From Owenia fusiformis (taxonomy: Eukaryota; Annelida; Polychaeta; Sabellida; Oweniidae): a DNA stretch of 64,000 nt. How positions within the stretch are numbered: the stretch's first letter is position 1; each line of letters opens with the position of its first letter. A program made the translations under genes and the position numbers. Under the pieces are notes generated by a model, which searched no databases, was not told the DNA's origin, and was given only the letters and a program-made list of their open reading frames with translations. The stretch spans positions 4,237,096 to 4,301,095 of the forward strand of contig CAIIXF020000006.1 of the NCBI GenBank assembly GCA_903813345.2. Direction: 5' to 3'. Below, piece by piece: positions 33,721 to 45,624 of this stretch.

Positions 33721-36167
33721 TATACCAGGTCGTTCAATAAGTTGAAAAAAACACTTCTTTGTAAGGTATTTTATATTCTTTCATGAAATTTTCACATAAC
33801 ATCCAAAATACGTCTACTTATTGATTCCTGAAATATCAGCATCTGAAAGGAGTAGTATCGATATGGTGAACATTTTGAACACACGTTTCGCTTAAACCAG
33901 TCATCAAAAAATTCTGAAAATTATCGTCAATTTAAAGGTCATATTTTGAATGGTAACAATATAATTTGAAAAAAATAAAATGTTCTCTATATTGTTTTAG
34001 AAAACACACGACACTTCTTTTGTTCTTGGTATCATATGTTCGGAATGAAATGAAACATCTGTAGATCCAAACCTCATTGGAACAAAGTGACAGAAACACA
34101 ACGTGTTCAGGTCTCTCAATATTATGATTGTACGAAGGAAAGTTTGGTTGATTTAAAAAAAGTATCTCATTTATGAACTAAAATGTTCATCTTAATTCTT
34201 ATCTATTTGGGGGGGGGGGGGGTCTGTTTTAATTTTTTGAATACTTTTTGTTAAATCCACCAAATTTTCCTTTGTATAACTGTACTATTGAGAGGTCTAA
34301 GAAAATGTATTGCTATTTTGTTCCAACAACCTTAAGCTTCGGAAAGACATTTTATTTCATTCTCAAGAATTGGTACAAAGGAACAAAAACAATTGCAGTA
34401 AAAACAAAAAAATGTTAACAAATACAGTTATATAAAATATATATAAATAATTGTCACATTAAATTGTTGTCAATCAGTCAACATTACATAAAGGACCGTG
34501 TTTTTTACAGAATGTTTTCAATAATTGGTTTACAAGAAAAACTTTGTTGAATTCAGTTCACCATATCGATACATATCCCTTGATTGGTCAAAGTTATTGG
34601 TTACTATGGTATCTTGACTTGATTAGGCAAAGTTATGAGTGAATCACATTCATTTCTTCTAATTTGCTTTCTACGTATGTATGTCATTAATTCTCATAGC
34701 CACATGTGTTCAAAGTACCCTCCCCTGTGTTTAATGCAGTCGCTGGCGTTCAACTCATCGCCGGGCGATGATCGAGCACCATCGGCCGATTTTTAGACGT
34801 CGCCCGGGCGCCGGCAGAGTTATCGCGGAGATAAAAGTTGCCGATGTGTTGACGATTTTTTCTCAACCAAACTCATCGGTACCTACCCGGTCGTGTCCCG
34901 TGCGGTCATCGTACGATTATCTTACGACTCCCGGTGGCATCGTAGGGTCATCTAGGGATTTTATTTAATTTTTCACACTGATTTGTTCGATAATTCTTAA
35001 TTATAACTACTATAAATGTGATATTAACATTTTAAATATGATAAGGTTAGAAAATATAATTGCCCAGAACTTTTTTTCTAAAATATGATTATGAAAGAAC
35101 GAATAGTATAACGAAATATAATTGTAAAACAATAACACGTTTGGGTGGTTGTGTGGGTGGGTGGATCTTTTCGTCTTTATTAGCTGCTTGTCAGTCTTGG
35201 CATTTAATCCTGTTGAACAGGATGATACCTTTTTATCCGTATATTCGATTCAATTATGCATGTCATTAAAAATCATTTGAAAATGTTTCTGTGAGCATAG
35301 TTTTTTAAAGGGCCACACTTTGCGAGAGTCTATAATTTCATAACGCAAGTTTATTGTCTCAACGTAACATGCCAACTTCTAAGGAAAGTGGGGATAAGGC
35401 CAGCGGGCCAAATATGAGGAAGGCCTCTGGAAAACAGACGGTAAAGACAATTACAATGCTAACGACATGAGAGATAATGATGAAGATGTCGAGGGAAGAG
35501 AGTACGCCGCTTCAACAGAAGAAAAAATTGCCGTGCGATTTTTAAAGAAAGACCATAATTCTACGAACAAAGAAAATGCTGAAATAGGAGATTTTGCTAA
35601 TAGTATTGGAAGGACTGGTATACATAAGCTCAGTTATATGCTTATTAGGAATAAATTAAATGTTACGTTGGAATTTGTATCTTAATTTAATGAAAATCTT
35701 ACAATAAATCAGATGATATGATTATTTTTAATAAATTAATATGAAGTTCAACATCATAATGTTATAGAATGTACCTCATACAAAGACATGTCTAGTCCAT
35801 GCAGAATGATTGATTTTGGAAACTGAAATGAAAGAACCTGAATGAGAAACGTGATTTAAAATATGCTGTCACTTTTTATGAATATATTATGTAGAGGCTC
35901 CCCGGTGTCCTGTAGATCGACCGATGTCCTGGCGGATGCCGTACGGCCATCGGCCGATAGTCTTGCGATACCCGTGTGATATCCTTCAGATTTAGTTGTT
36001 TGCGGGCGCCGTACGGTGCCTGTACTAATGTGACCATACTCCCGGCGAAATAAAGACGTCGGGGAAAAGTCACCGGCGCCCGGTCGATTTAGAAATCGGC
36101 CGATGACTACTCATCGGCCGGCGCCCGGCGCATATGTGACCTAGGCATTATTGAACGACCTGGTATA
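33721..36167. mobile_element. 2.4-kb candidate element with TATACCAGGTCGTTCAATAA ends
   Basis: The left edge reads TATACCAGGTCGTTCAATAA and the right edge is its reverse complement with minor change (ATTGAACGACCTGGTATA). Only about 18-20 bp pair at the ends, as in many Tc1/mariner elements. No transposase was recognised inside. A second, GC-rich inverted-repeat element (34,732-36,150) sits within it, close to the right end. Confidence 0.55.
34732..36150. mobile_element. nested GC-rich inverted-repeat element, related to 1310-1455
   Basis: Both ends start TAATGC and carry clustered CATCGGCCGAT, GCCCGGGCGCCGG and similar blocks over about 250 bp in inverted arrangement, in strong contrast to the AT-rich middle. 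The right end (GTGACCTAGGCATTA) matches the end of the small MITE at 1310-1455. A 72-codon acidic frame at 35,467-35,685 shows no known domain. It is probably a non-autonomous relative of the same family. Confidence 0.5.
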
Positions 36168-36229
36168 TGAAGTCATGTCGCGATTGTAAGATTCAAAATC
36201 AAACAGAATTTATAGTCAGTTATAGATAA

Positions 36230-36394
36230 CACTGGCGGATCCAGGGGGGTCAAGGGCAAGGATACGCCCAGATTTTTTTCAAAATTTGGCCCAAATTTGG
36301 GTTTTAGGGGCCCACAATATTTTTTAGACTTGAAATGTGCCCACTCCACCCCCCCCCCCCCACCCACTTTTGTCAGCTTCTGGATCCCTCAGTG
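36230..36394. mobile_element. MITE with CTGGATCC inverted ends (copy 2)
   Basis: The left end CACTGGCGGATCCAG and right end CTGGATCCCTCAGTG are inverted repeats; the interior has a long C run. Same family as 5077-5182. Confidence 0.65.
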
Positions 36395-36791
36395 TATTGT
36401 GTCAGAAAATAACGAAACTTTCAATGATGTCATCGAACAAGGTCGAGGTCGCAAGAATATCAGCCATTCTCTTTGCAGTTCATTCGTCTGAAAGTTGCCG
36501 TAGAAATTAGCACTAAACTAACTGTTTGTAGATTAAAACATCGAGATGGAACCGTGTGTGTATCGATGTATATATACTGTATATTTGTTTTGTGATATTA
36601 AAGAAGACCTATTAAACCTGAAAACCAGAATAGTCGACACAGTCACAAAAAGTCAAATATTTGTAAAAAAAACTAATTATTTCCTCTTACTTTTTATATA
36701 GTTATTCACAGATAAAATAAACAAAATATTGCCTTCATTCATGGGTTATTCTCTGGCATCCGATTCACATTTTGTATTATGATGCATTTAC

Positions 36792-39700
36792 CTGGGCAGA
36801 CCTTCCAAGATTTGGTTATATAATTTGTTGTAGGAAGCATGTAGATCTTCTTAGAGGGGTCGAAATAATAACACTTCCCTAGGTTGTGGTCCCAATCTGC
36901 ACTTTCACACAAACTATCCGCGAGGCATCCTTCGATACACTCTTCCTTTGTTGAATAGCCAGACACTTCAGTCCCACTCCATGTGAAATGATACGGGAAC
37001 TGGATAGCAACGCAACCTACACAACAAAGAATAATGCTGGTACATGCATGTTCTGATTATTTAAGGATAAACTATGAATACTATGTTTTAGGAAGGAAAA
37101 TGGCCGAGGGCCTTGGCATAGTTCTGAGATCCAACATGAATAGTTTTTTTTTTGGTTTATTTATTTAATACAATTATTCGATACATTTACTACATTCAAT
37201 ATAACATTTCAATACATTCAATACAACAAATCAATATATCTGCGAAATCCAAAAAACACTGTTACCCACCATATACTTATGATTTATATTTTAGTTTAAA
37301 ATCTAAAAAACATTTTTTTAATTAAAAATTTCTAGACATCTTTTTAACCATATTTTCCGTTTGAATAGTTTATATATCTTAAACACCACACCGACTCATA
37401 GGAAAGGTAAATGGCCCATGATAGAATTTTAGGACAATTTGTTTTTTGCATGGACTATGGGGTAGGGTTGTTGAGAAATGAGTGGTTGGAATTAATTCAG
37501 CTTCAGTGCACTGCATGTTACAGGCCAGGTACAGTTTATAATTTGATTTCTTTTCTTTATAATTACTATTCAACTACTAGTATTTGATGGGTGAACAGGG
37601 TGTAATTCAACTTTGGCAGTTCATGACTTTTTGTGGCTTACATGTAGAAACAATATGCCACGTTTTTATGATTGTACGATAGTCCAGAACTTTGCACAAT
37701 ATATAAATAATCATGGCTTCCGAAAGAATATGAGCATTTCTATAGCAGACAAAATATTACATCAGGAACAACTATAATGACAAAGAAAGCAGTTGTTTTA
37801 TTCAACGTATTTAGTATCGTTATTTTCCAATATATGTACCCAACCACATAATGTTGCATTCCTTTTTGTCAGTAAAAGTTCTGACTTGTTTTATGGCATA
37901 TTAATACTAGCATCCATGGTGCAACTCGTCAAGAAGTTTCAGATGACTAGCTCAACTAACGAAGCATACAATAAACAAAAAAGTTAATCAAATATGGCTT
38001 AAATACCTTTTTTGTTTATTGTATGCTTCGTCTATTATTGCAAAGCATGTCCCACAATCTCCATAACTGACAGGTTTGAGATTGCGACAAAAAGGAAAAT
38101 ATGGTCACTCATCTAAAACGTGGTTTTCAAATAATTTATACACTTAAAATGATAATGGAATTAAAAAAAAGTATAGCGGCCTAGCCTTTTGTTCGATTTA
38201 CACATTATGTCTGTAACAAAAGTTGGTATGCAAACAATATAAGGTAAAATATAGATTTATAGGTGGTTGTAAATGGTTATGGTTAATTATTCTACTTTTT
38301 CAAGTTCTATTGTTTGATACTATTAATGTTATTTACACTAACATATCATTTTGAAATGAGAAGATAACCCGGAATATGAAGAAAAGTACCTCCAATCCAA
38401 AAATGGTGGCTATTAATAAGACTTTCATTAGATACAAACTGACATTTTCGCAGTTTTTTTTATTTCTTTTAAGATAGCACATTGCTGGGAACTTAACTGA
38501 CTATTTAAGTTTCGTGTCTCACGAGTTCCACCTACAGTAGTACTATTATTATGATTATACATGTATATTATTATGTGATATTATGATCTAAATTAGCTTC
38601 CTCATACATGATGTCAAGTAATGATAACAAGTCACGAATTTGTGAGTGGCTCTATACAGTCCTTTTTACTCTATTTATGAAAACCTCTGATTATTTTTAA
38701 ACTTATAAAGGTATATTGTACTTCTACACTAATGTTTAGTATGAAAATACAAAGTAATATGATTAATGAAAGCACTTTGCACTTTTCGTATTTTACCGAG
38801 GGTACTTGTAATGTACGTACCTTTTTGTGATTTACTGAGGTATTAAAAATTGTTAAGAATTGCGTAAAGATTTTTATTTATTTGAATTTGGAAATAAGTT
38901 TTAAATCCAAAGAACATGTGTACGTTTCTATAGAATTTAAGTACATACCATTTTGTGATGTTCTTTCGATCTGAAATAAAAAACACATTTTAATAACTGA
39001 AATGTATTGACCGCTTTTCTTTTTAATGTTTTAAAGAAAATACATGTCAATTGTTCTTTTTCACGTGTCACGACTTTTCCTATACACTTGTAATATCCAT
39101 TTTATAAAATCAATTATCAAAAATGATTGGGACTTATAAACTTTGCATCTAAAATCTTAGATAACCCCTATGTTCGATCAGATATTTTCATATCTTCAAA
39201 AATATGCCTTTCAGAACTTCTCTATTGCCAGTTTAGTTTAATATATGGTTGGGAAACTCCTAAGTATTCCCTATAATCCGTAAACACAACCAGAGCACAC
39301 GATTTGGCATCACGCAGAGCAATACCTCTTTTATAAAAACGGAAACTTATTCTATCAATTCAAAATTCTGAGATTTAAAACGGCGAAATCTGTCATTATC
39401 TGTACACCATATGTAGCAAAGTGTTTCAGTATTTCATATAGTTTTCATTCATCCGATAAAAATACTAAGGGAAAGTATGTTATTTGCTGACGAGGCGTTG
39501 TCACTGTGACATGAAATAAAAATACAGGATACAATGACGGAACATCGGTTACTCAGATTGCTCTCGAGTAACAAACAATATTACTCATTTAATAATGCAT
39601 ATCTTTTGAAATATTTTACTGTACATCACTGTATTATTACTGTATGTCAGCACATACCTTTTGATAGATTCTGCATCCTGGTGTATTGGTCATCGCAAAC

Positions 39701-40035
39701 AAGTCAATAACGTTCAATGTAGATGAGCTGTAGAGACTGCAAATGGCATTCCCGTTTTCCTGAGGAATAACTTGGAACCCCTCGCATTTGTAATCGACCT
39801 TTCCTACTACGGAGCGGTCTGCCAACTGAGTGCATTTGGTCTGGCAATTCGAGACACTGTCTACAATTTCCGTGAGAATCGGTGGTTCTATAGCGTCTCT
39901 GAAGCATAGGTTCGTCTCGAATGACTGCCTGTAATGATCGCATTTGTACGGAGATGTGTGTGTTACTGCTTGATCCGATTCCTTTAATAGGACAAATATT
40001 ACGAGTAAGGGTGCGATAAGGCGAGTCGTTGCCAT
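36792..40035 (-). CDS. secreted PAN/Apple-domain protein, 3' end not found
   Basis: Three exons in phase on the minus strand: 40035-39658, 38970-38949 and 37016-36792, all with GT-AG borders. The ATG at 40,033-40,035 is preceded 40 bp upstream by TATAAA. Residues 1-23 (MATTRLIAPLLVIFVLLKES) form a signal peptide. Exon 1 then encodes a Cys-rich module with the pattern C-(Y/F)...C...C...C...GF...C-S-L-Y...G-C, which fits a PAN/Apple domain. Exon 3 encodes a second one: 'STKEECIEGCLADSLCESAD' and 'GKCYYFD'. PAN domains bind proteins or carbohydrates outside the cell. The third exon ends at a donor in phase 1, so at least one more exon lies to the left but is not identifiable. Substrate and pathway are unknown. 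Confidence 0.7.
37959..38031. repeat. perfect 25-bp inverted repeat, 23-nt loop
   Basis: ACGAAGCATACAATAAACAA... (37,959-37,983) is exactly complementary to 38,007-38,031. It lies in the intron between exons 2 and 3 of the PAN-domain gene. It could be a very small foldback element or form an RNA hairpin. There is no further similarity outside the arms. Confidence 0.85.
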
Positions 40036-40074
40036 TCTCAAATGTTAAATCGGTTCAATCGTGAAATCTCGTGG

Positions 40075-40080
40075 TTTATA
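40075..40080 (-). promoter_or_regulatory. TATA box candidate of the PAN-domain gene
   Basis: TATAAA on the minus strand, 40 bp upstream of the ATG at 40,035. This implies a very short 5' untranslated region if used. Confidence 0.4.
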
Positions 40081-41112
40081 ATGAATCGCTTTCTTTAAGT
40101 CATTGATGGTGTGTGCCAAATCTACTCGTAATCATATTTGACTTTTCTGAAGATCGTCGCGTTGGTAGCTGATTATAAAAGAAGCACAGTTGCATCCTTT
40201 GCTGTTCATTTGTTAGTTTTCCGTGACGACAGTATTAATCAATTCAGGTGATTGTTTGCTTTGCAATTTCATTTATTCATTGTACTCATCCTAATAATTT
40301 TCAAGTTAGTTCCCTATCTACACTGTTACTATATCAATAGCAATTATGCATTAACCTCGAATAACAATTGAAATGAGGAGAGAATGCAAACAACGTTGAA
40401 ATTGGAGCGGCCCATTAAATGATTCTTTTAATGAACGCCAGGGGCACGGTAGAACATCATCCGTTTGCTTTCTGGAACCTTTTGTCTGCGTATCAAACAA
40501 CCTTTTAAACAAAAATCGAAACATTTCTTCCTCACAAAACCTGCGTCAAATTAAAAGTGAAAATCAATCCGACCTCCATTGTCACATGTTGCGAAATCTC
40601 GATTGAAATGTGAATTATGAGAATATAGATCGTCTTCCTGAAAATGACTATCCTCGGAGTTCATCAGATCAATACACTTACCCCTAATTGCCAATTGCCC
40701 TTGGTAACCAAATTCATCTGAACGAGGCTAATAGCCCCGGTGTGAAAGAAATTATGGTCCCCTAGTGATAATGGTCCCATTTCCTTACGGCCCTTGCTGG
40801 CCCTGACTGTGTATAAATAATAAGGAAAATAATTGTAATTAGGTCACCATATAAATTGATAGAGAGTAGGACCAAAATTTGATAGGATCACCTACCCTTT
40901 TACACCTGCATTGGTAACCAGTGTTATCTGCATCTTGATCCACAAAGTTTCAGTTGTTTCTTCTAGACCCAGTGGAAGACGATGTGTTATCTGAACGATA
41001 TATCTTATATTATTTTTAGAATTAATTATAAAATGAATTAGAATCAATTATAAAATTAAGTAGCGTTAATTTTGATTCAGACTTCAAAGATTATATTAAT
41101 TCTCGAGTAAAT
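40081..41112. other. intergenic, nothing recognised
   Basis: Sequence between the PAN-domain gene and the MITE at 41,113. A plus-strand TATAAAAG at about 40,167 has no gene after it. Confidence 0.35.
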
Positions 41113-41625
41113 CACTGTTCCACAACTAGTTACTTTGACGGAACGTCAATGTAATGAAATGGATAAACTTCCTGGATACGAGTTTTTTGTCTTTTCGATT
41201 TAAACCTACTTATAAGTCAAGTTGTAGATTATGATTTGGCACAAAGCTAGAAAATATAGTCCAGCTTTATAAGTGCCTTTGATTTGGAACTTGTTTTGTA
41301 AATGAAGCTGCAATTCATATACTCATACTCATACTCCCTCGCCTTTGTTACATTATGTTAACATTATGTATGTTACTTTGGAGACTTACACGTACGTCCA
41401 TGGAACACAAGTAATGGTCTAAATGAATGAATAACAGCTTTAATTAAAAATCAAATTCCAAACCGAGAGCATTTCTTAAAGCTAGACTACATTGTCTAAC
41501 TTTGTGCAAAATCATAATCCGCAACTTGACTTAAATAAAAAAATCGACAAAACAAAAAACTCGTATCCAGGAAGTCCATTTTATTACTTTGGCGCTCCGT
41601 CAAAGTAACTCATTGTGGAACAGTG
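41113..41625. mobile_element. 513-bp inverted-repeat element with TAAAT duplication
   Basis: The ends start CACTGTTCCACAA and the inverted repeats run about 135 bp (through 'CTTCCTGGATACGAGTTTTT' and 'TCATAATC'). The flanking 5-bp duplication TAAAT is perfect (41,108-41,112; 41,626-41,630). There is no coding content. It is a non-autonomous DNA transposon of uncertain superfamily. Confidence 0.85.
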
Positions 41626-42212
41626 TAAATATTATGAAGAATACCTAAATAACATTGATCGGTCTTTTGATGTTGATTTTGACAATGAAGAACTCTTAAA
41701 AGCGGTTGTTGAATACGAACGGTCATTGGTTTGATGATGTATCAGCCGAAAATCTTGAATACTGGGGCATGGCACTACAATGTTATATATAAAGAAATAG
41801 TAATCGGGAACAACAGTCAAGAATCAAATAACATAACTTTGAATCACTATTCTATAAGCATTGTCACACTAGACTACACATCGTATAAAGATCGTATTTG
41901 TGTGACCCAAAATTACTATTATAATGGATATGAAGCTACAAATTAAACATTTTCAAACAAAAATGGTTGTTCAAAAACCACTGCTTCAATTATATTGATG
42001 AAAAAAATCTGATCTTGATTACTTTTGATATGATAAAAGTTTGAAATATTTTTGTTTAACTTATTTAAAATTTACATGGATTACGAAACACTATTAAAAC
42101 ATTATTATCAGAGTCTACTCTCATTCCCGAAAATCTGCAAATGCGCAGATACAATCTCATGTCAAAACTCTCATTGTTGATCAGGTTACAAAGTTCGCTG
42201 GAACACAAGGCC

Positions 42213-44579
42213 TTATTCTGTGTCCTTCTTACGTTCCTCTCCAATGACATCGCCATCATTCTTGTCCGATCTTACAATTTGACAGATAACAAGTTTGATC
42301 ATAAGACAAAGCATGACAACCGCTTCCATCACAGAGAATACAGACATTCCCAAGTAGAAGCCGAATACATTGCCAATGTCCTTTATTACACTGTCGTATG
42401 TGTATGTCCTTTCTTCGTGGACAACCCTTACATCCAGTGATTCAAAATGGATGTTCAGTTTCATAAAATTTGTCTCGATTAATTTGTCCAAATATGTAGC
42501 AACTGTGAACGACGATGTTCCGTAAGTATACTTAAAATGCTCTAGATACATCAATACTTCAAATACCATGCGAAAGTTAGTGTTGAGGATCAAGGTTAGC
42601 AAACTCTCGGCCGTCTTCCTAAATTCAGATTTCTCTCCGCGCAAGATATGTTCAATGTAGCTAGGTGAATAAATTGTATTACGTCTACCAAGCCCTATAA
42701 GTTTATCCAAAAGAGTCCTAATATGTTTATGTTTCTGAAAGAACTTTACAAATCCTCTGTGTCCCCCGGCATCGACGACACTTTTCTCAGGCCACGGAAT
42801 AGTGTTGATCAGGTGAGTATACTCATTTTCTTTACACTCTCGTTTGCATTTGCATGAGTCTTTGTCAGATCTCATCCAATAATATTCGCACTGCAACCTC
42901 GCTATTATTTCATCGACAGTATTTGTTAACCGTTTTCTTAGTTCAGGCGTTGACAAAATTGTGTCAATGTAATATTCAAAATCCCCAGGTCCTGCGGAAT
43001 CCAGATCAATCCCATACTCTTCCAGAACCATATGTATAGAAATCGTACGATTATCATTGTAAGACTTAAAAATGTCGGATATGTTTCCACAATATTGAAT
43101 TTTGTTAAAGTCGTGATCTTTGGGGACTAGGAACATAGGGGAAATACACAGACAATTTTCCCTGATTCTTTTTTGTATGCACTGGTCTATACATATCTCA
43201 TATGTATATTTATACGTCGTGTTAGTATTGAGACGTGCATTGGTGCATTGGCCATAGGGTGGCAGAAGTCGTGTTCGTTCAGATTGGGTTATTCTGACTG
43301 CGGCAAGTCTGCCTGGCGTGACGAAAAACCCATCGCTGTACGGTCTTGGCATTGCCCCTGGCTTATGAACAACAACCTTAACACCATCGCTTGGTTCAGC
43401 ATATTGAGATTCAAACTCATAGCCACCATTCCCCATACTGATTCTTTGAAGTGGGTCATGGCGGCCCGTATACAGAAGCAATACAAGTCCCTTGTCCGGA
43501 CCAACCTCCTGAACATGTCCGATTGACTCATTGACGTTTAATGTAAAACAGCGTCCATACACTGTATTTGTTATTGAAATGTCAATCTGATCATTACACG
43601 CCTTATCATTGTAGGTGCATTCCAGAACAAGGTCTTCAGGTTTGATTTGTTGAAGAAACTGTCCACTGAAGTAATTTATCGGAACGTTTTCCACTACCCA
43701 TCCATTTGAGCGCAACGGGTCACGTAAATGAAATATCTTCTTCATGTTTATATTTGTCTCATCAAATTTTGAAAGTCCGAACAATTCTGGATTGATGGCA
43801 AATTCGTACATATTTCGAGCTTGCACTGCGCTGAAAAAGTCTTCTACAATTATTTCGTCTGTATAGTTAAGCCCTAAGGCGTAGTGCATTGCTATCACGC
43901 CTGCTTTTTGTCTTAATCTCTTTTTCAAATCAGAAATAGAGTTTGGAATGAAAGGGCACAATGTCACTGCTGGAAAAGCTAGCGGATGTGTTTTGATGGA
44001 TATCCCATCTTGTGTAGGATATGCATAATATTTGACGACAACGCCAGCTATAAGGTACACTGACATGCAAACTACGCCAAAAAATATAACACCCCATGCA
44101 GCCATCGAGGGTCTACTTTCTGCTCGAACTATACGTTTTGGTCCATTAACAGATGCTACCTCGGCATATTCTGACAATTTGGAGCATACTGTCTTTCGTA
44201 ATGATGCATTTGATTGACCCTTTGCACTAACGGTGCCAAACTCTTCAGTATCTGGTGTCGATGAGATATTGGGAGTGAAGACAATGCTGTGAGCACAGCC
44301 TTCCGATTTAGCATCAGTGTTTGGAAGGTCGTTGGAGTCACAAGTACCATTTGCTCTATCTTCAGTACTTTCTTGATTTGATTTTGTAGCCGCAATAGCA
44401 TTATTGTTTTCTTTATTTTTGGGTCTTTCCAAAGCGTTCAGCTCAATTTCAACAACAACCTTTTCATAGACATGTTCAATGGCTTTATTTTGACCCAGCC
44501 ATTCATCATGTTCATTGATTTCATCTTCATATAATGGAGCAATGATATCTGCAGGGTCATTTCCAGGTCCTTTGATCAT
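42213..44579 (-). CDS. DEG/ENaC-family sodium channel, intronless, 788 aa
   Basis: A single uninterrupted frame encodes a two-helix ligand-, acid- or peptide-gated cation channel subunit of the plasma membrane. The N-terminal cytoplasmic part (~155 aa) is longer than usual. The pre-helix gating motif is 'EYAEVASVNGPKRIV' (~138-151), where family members normally have His-Gly and this one has Asn-Gly. TM1 is about 160-184, followed by the family signature 'FPAVTLC' (202-208). The extracellular domain carries the typical Cys pattern, including 'YEICIDQCIQKRIRENCLC' and 'CKCKRECKENEYT...WP'. Before TM2 the selectivity signature appears as 'GFYLGMSVFSVMEAVVML' (G-x-S). The charged C-tail is short. 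FMRFamide-gated (FaNaC-like) or ASIC-like subtype cannot be decided by eye. ATG 44,579 has A at -3; the earlier ATG upstream stops after a few codons. The lack of introns suggests a retrocopy origin or lineage-specific intron loss. Confidence 0.93.
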   Translation of the reverse strand: MIKGPGNDPADIIAPLYEDEINEHDEWLGQNKAIEHVYEKVVVEIELNALERPKNKENNNAIAATKSNQESTEDRANGTCDSNDLPNTDAKSEGCAHSIVFTPNISSTPDTEEFGTVSAKGQSNASLRKTVCSKLSEYAEVASVNGPKRIVRAESRPSMAAWGVIFFGVVCMSVYLIAGVVVKYYAYPTQDGISIKTHPLAFPAVTLCPFIPNSISDLKKRLRQKAGVIAMHYALGLNYTDEIIVEDFFSAVQARNMYEFAINPELFGLSKFDETNINMKKIFHLRDPLRSNGWVVENVPINYFSGQFLQQIKPEDLVLECTYNDKACNDQIDISITNTVYGRCFTLNVNESIGHVQEVGPDKGLVLLLYTGRHDPLQRISMGNGGYEFESQYAEPSDGVKVVVHKPGAMPRPYSDGFFVTPGRLAAVRITQSERTRLLPPYGQCTNARLNTNTTYKYTYEICIDQCIQKRIRENCLCISPMFLVPKDHDFNKIQYCGNISDIFKSYNDNRTISIHMVLEEYGIDLDSAGPGDFEYYIDTILSTPELRKRLTNTVDEIIARLQCEYYWMRSDKDSCKCKRECKENEYTHLINTIPWPEKSVVDAGGHRGFVKFFQKHKHIRTLLDKLIGLGRRNTIYSPSYIEHILRGEKSEFRKTAESLLTLILNTNFRMVFEVLMYLEHFKYTYGTSSFTVATYLDKLIETNFMKLNIHFESLDVRVVHEERTYTYDSVIKDIGNVFGFYLGMSVFSVMEAVVMLCLMIKLVICQIVRSDKNDGDVIGEERKKDTE

Positions 44580-44790
44580 TGTGTATCATTTCCTCATGCA
44601 GTTTCCTACAGTCGATGTCCTTGCTTGATTGTATATCCACGTGTTACACGTTGAGATTTCCAACCTGATCGAGTAATTGTTTGCTCGTGGATTAATTTAT
44701 GAGATGAGACCTTTAATGCAACCAGAGTTTTATGCAAAACTTTATGACACCAACTACTTACAAATGACTGAAGCGAAAACCAGAACCTCC

Positions 44791-44798
44791 TTTTATAG
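44791..44798 (-). promoter_or_regulatory. TATA box candidate of the DEG/ENaC gene
   Basis: CTATAAAA on the minus strand (continuing GGAGG), about 212 bp upstream of the ATG. A start site about 30 bp downstream would give a ~185-nt 5' untranslated region. Confidence 0.45.
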
Positions 44799-45575
44799 AG
44801 TTGAAGTTTCTTTGAACATATCCCATTAGCAATATTGGTAATTATATTAATGATGGGGATCTCTGATATTAATCAGTAGCCCCTAACAAGAGCGATTATT
44901 TGGCAGGCGATGATCATCAAACCAATAACAATTAATGTTACCTTATTTATTGTGTGCCTGGTATGGCGAGTCGTCCATCTCGTTAATTAAACAAAAAAAT
45001 ATTAACAATATTAATTTTATTTAGATCACGCCAGGTAACGGGCATTAAAGAAGGGGGAAATTTACTATTGAATTGGTGAATAGGCGCTTCGGCGTATATA
45101 ACATGTATAAGGTATTTTAGGATTTTTTAACCGACTATGCTTCTAAGATTTTCATAATATTCACCCTTTTCATCGGATCACTTTAAGTTGTTGTTAAACA
45201 CGAGGTTTAACATTACAAACTTGTAAGGTGTTTTGTCCGCTGTTAGGGAGTGTGAGCTATGAAGAAACCGTTTCGACATCTTGTTTCTATCATAAAATCT
45301 TTGCAATGATTACATTCAATGTACCCCTTAGTCGAAAATAGGGGTCCTGGCACATGTCAACCTTTACCAATATCATAACTATATATTGTAAGGTATCTAA
45401 ACACACTTTGATTTCAAAACTGCTCTTGAACTGAGAATAAGTTGCCCCCCCCCCATAACAGACAATGACATTTCGTGATAATTATTGTTGTTATGACTTA
45501 TAATGTGCCGATTTGAAAATTGTATGCTGCATGACTCGCACTTGACAACGGGTAATTAACACAGAACTTGAATGC
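44799..45575. other. intergenic, nothing recognised
   Basis: AT-rich sequence with one C run (45,446-45,454). No coding or RNA feature seen. Confidence 0.35.
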
Positions 45576-45580
45576 TTTAT

Positions 45581-45624
45581 CACGGTGTATAACCCAAACG
45601 CTCCTACATGCACGACGGAGCGTT
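45581..45624 (+). repeat. left 44-bp TIR of the Transib-like element
   Basis: Contains the terminal CACGGTG, an 8-bp gap, AAACGCTCC, a 12-bp spacer and GGAGCGTT. It is identical to the reverse complement of 46,831-46,874. Confidence 0.9.

Noticed and set aside
41731-41946. 71-codon plus-strand frame between the MITE and the DEG/ENaC gene
   Set aside because: Asn/Tyr-rich by base composition only; no motif or regulatory context.
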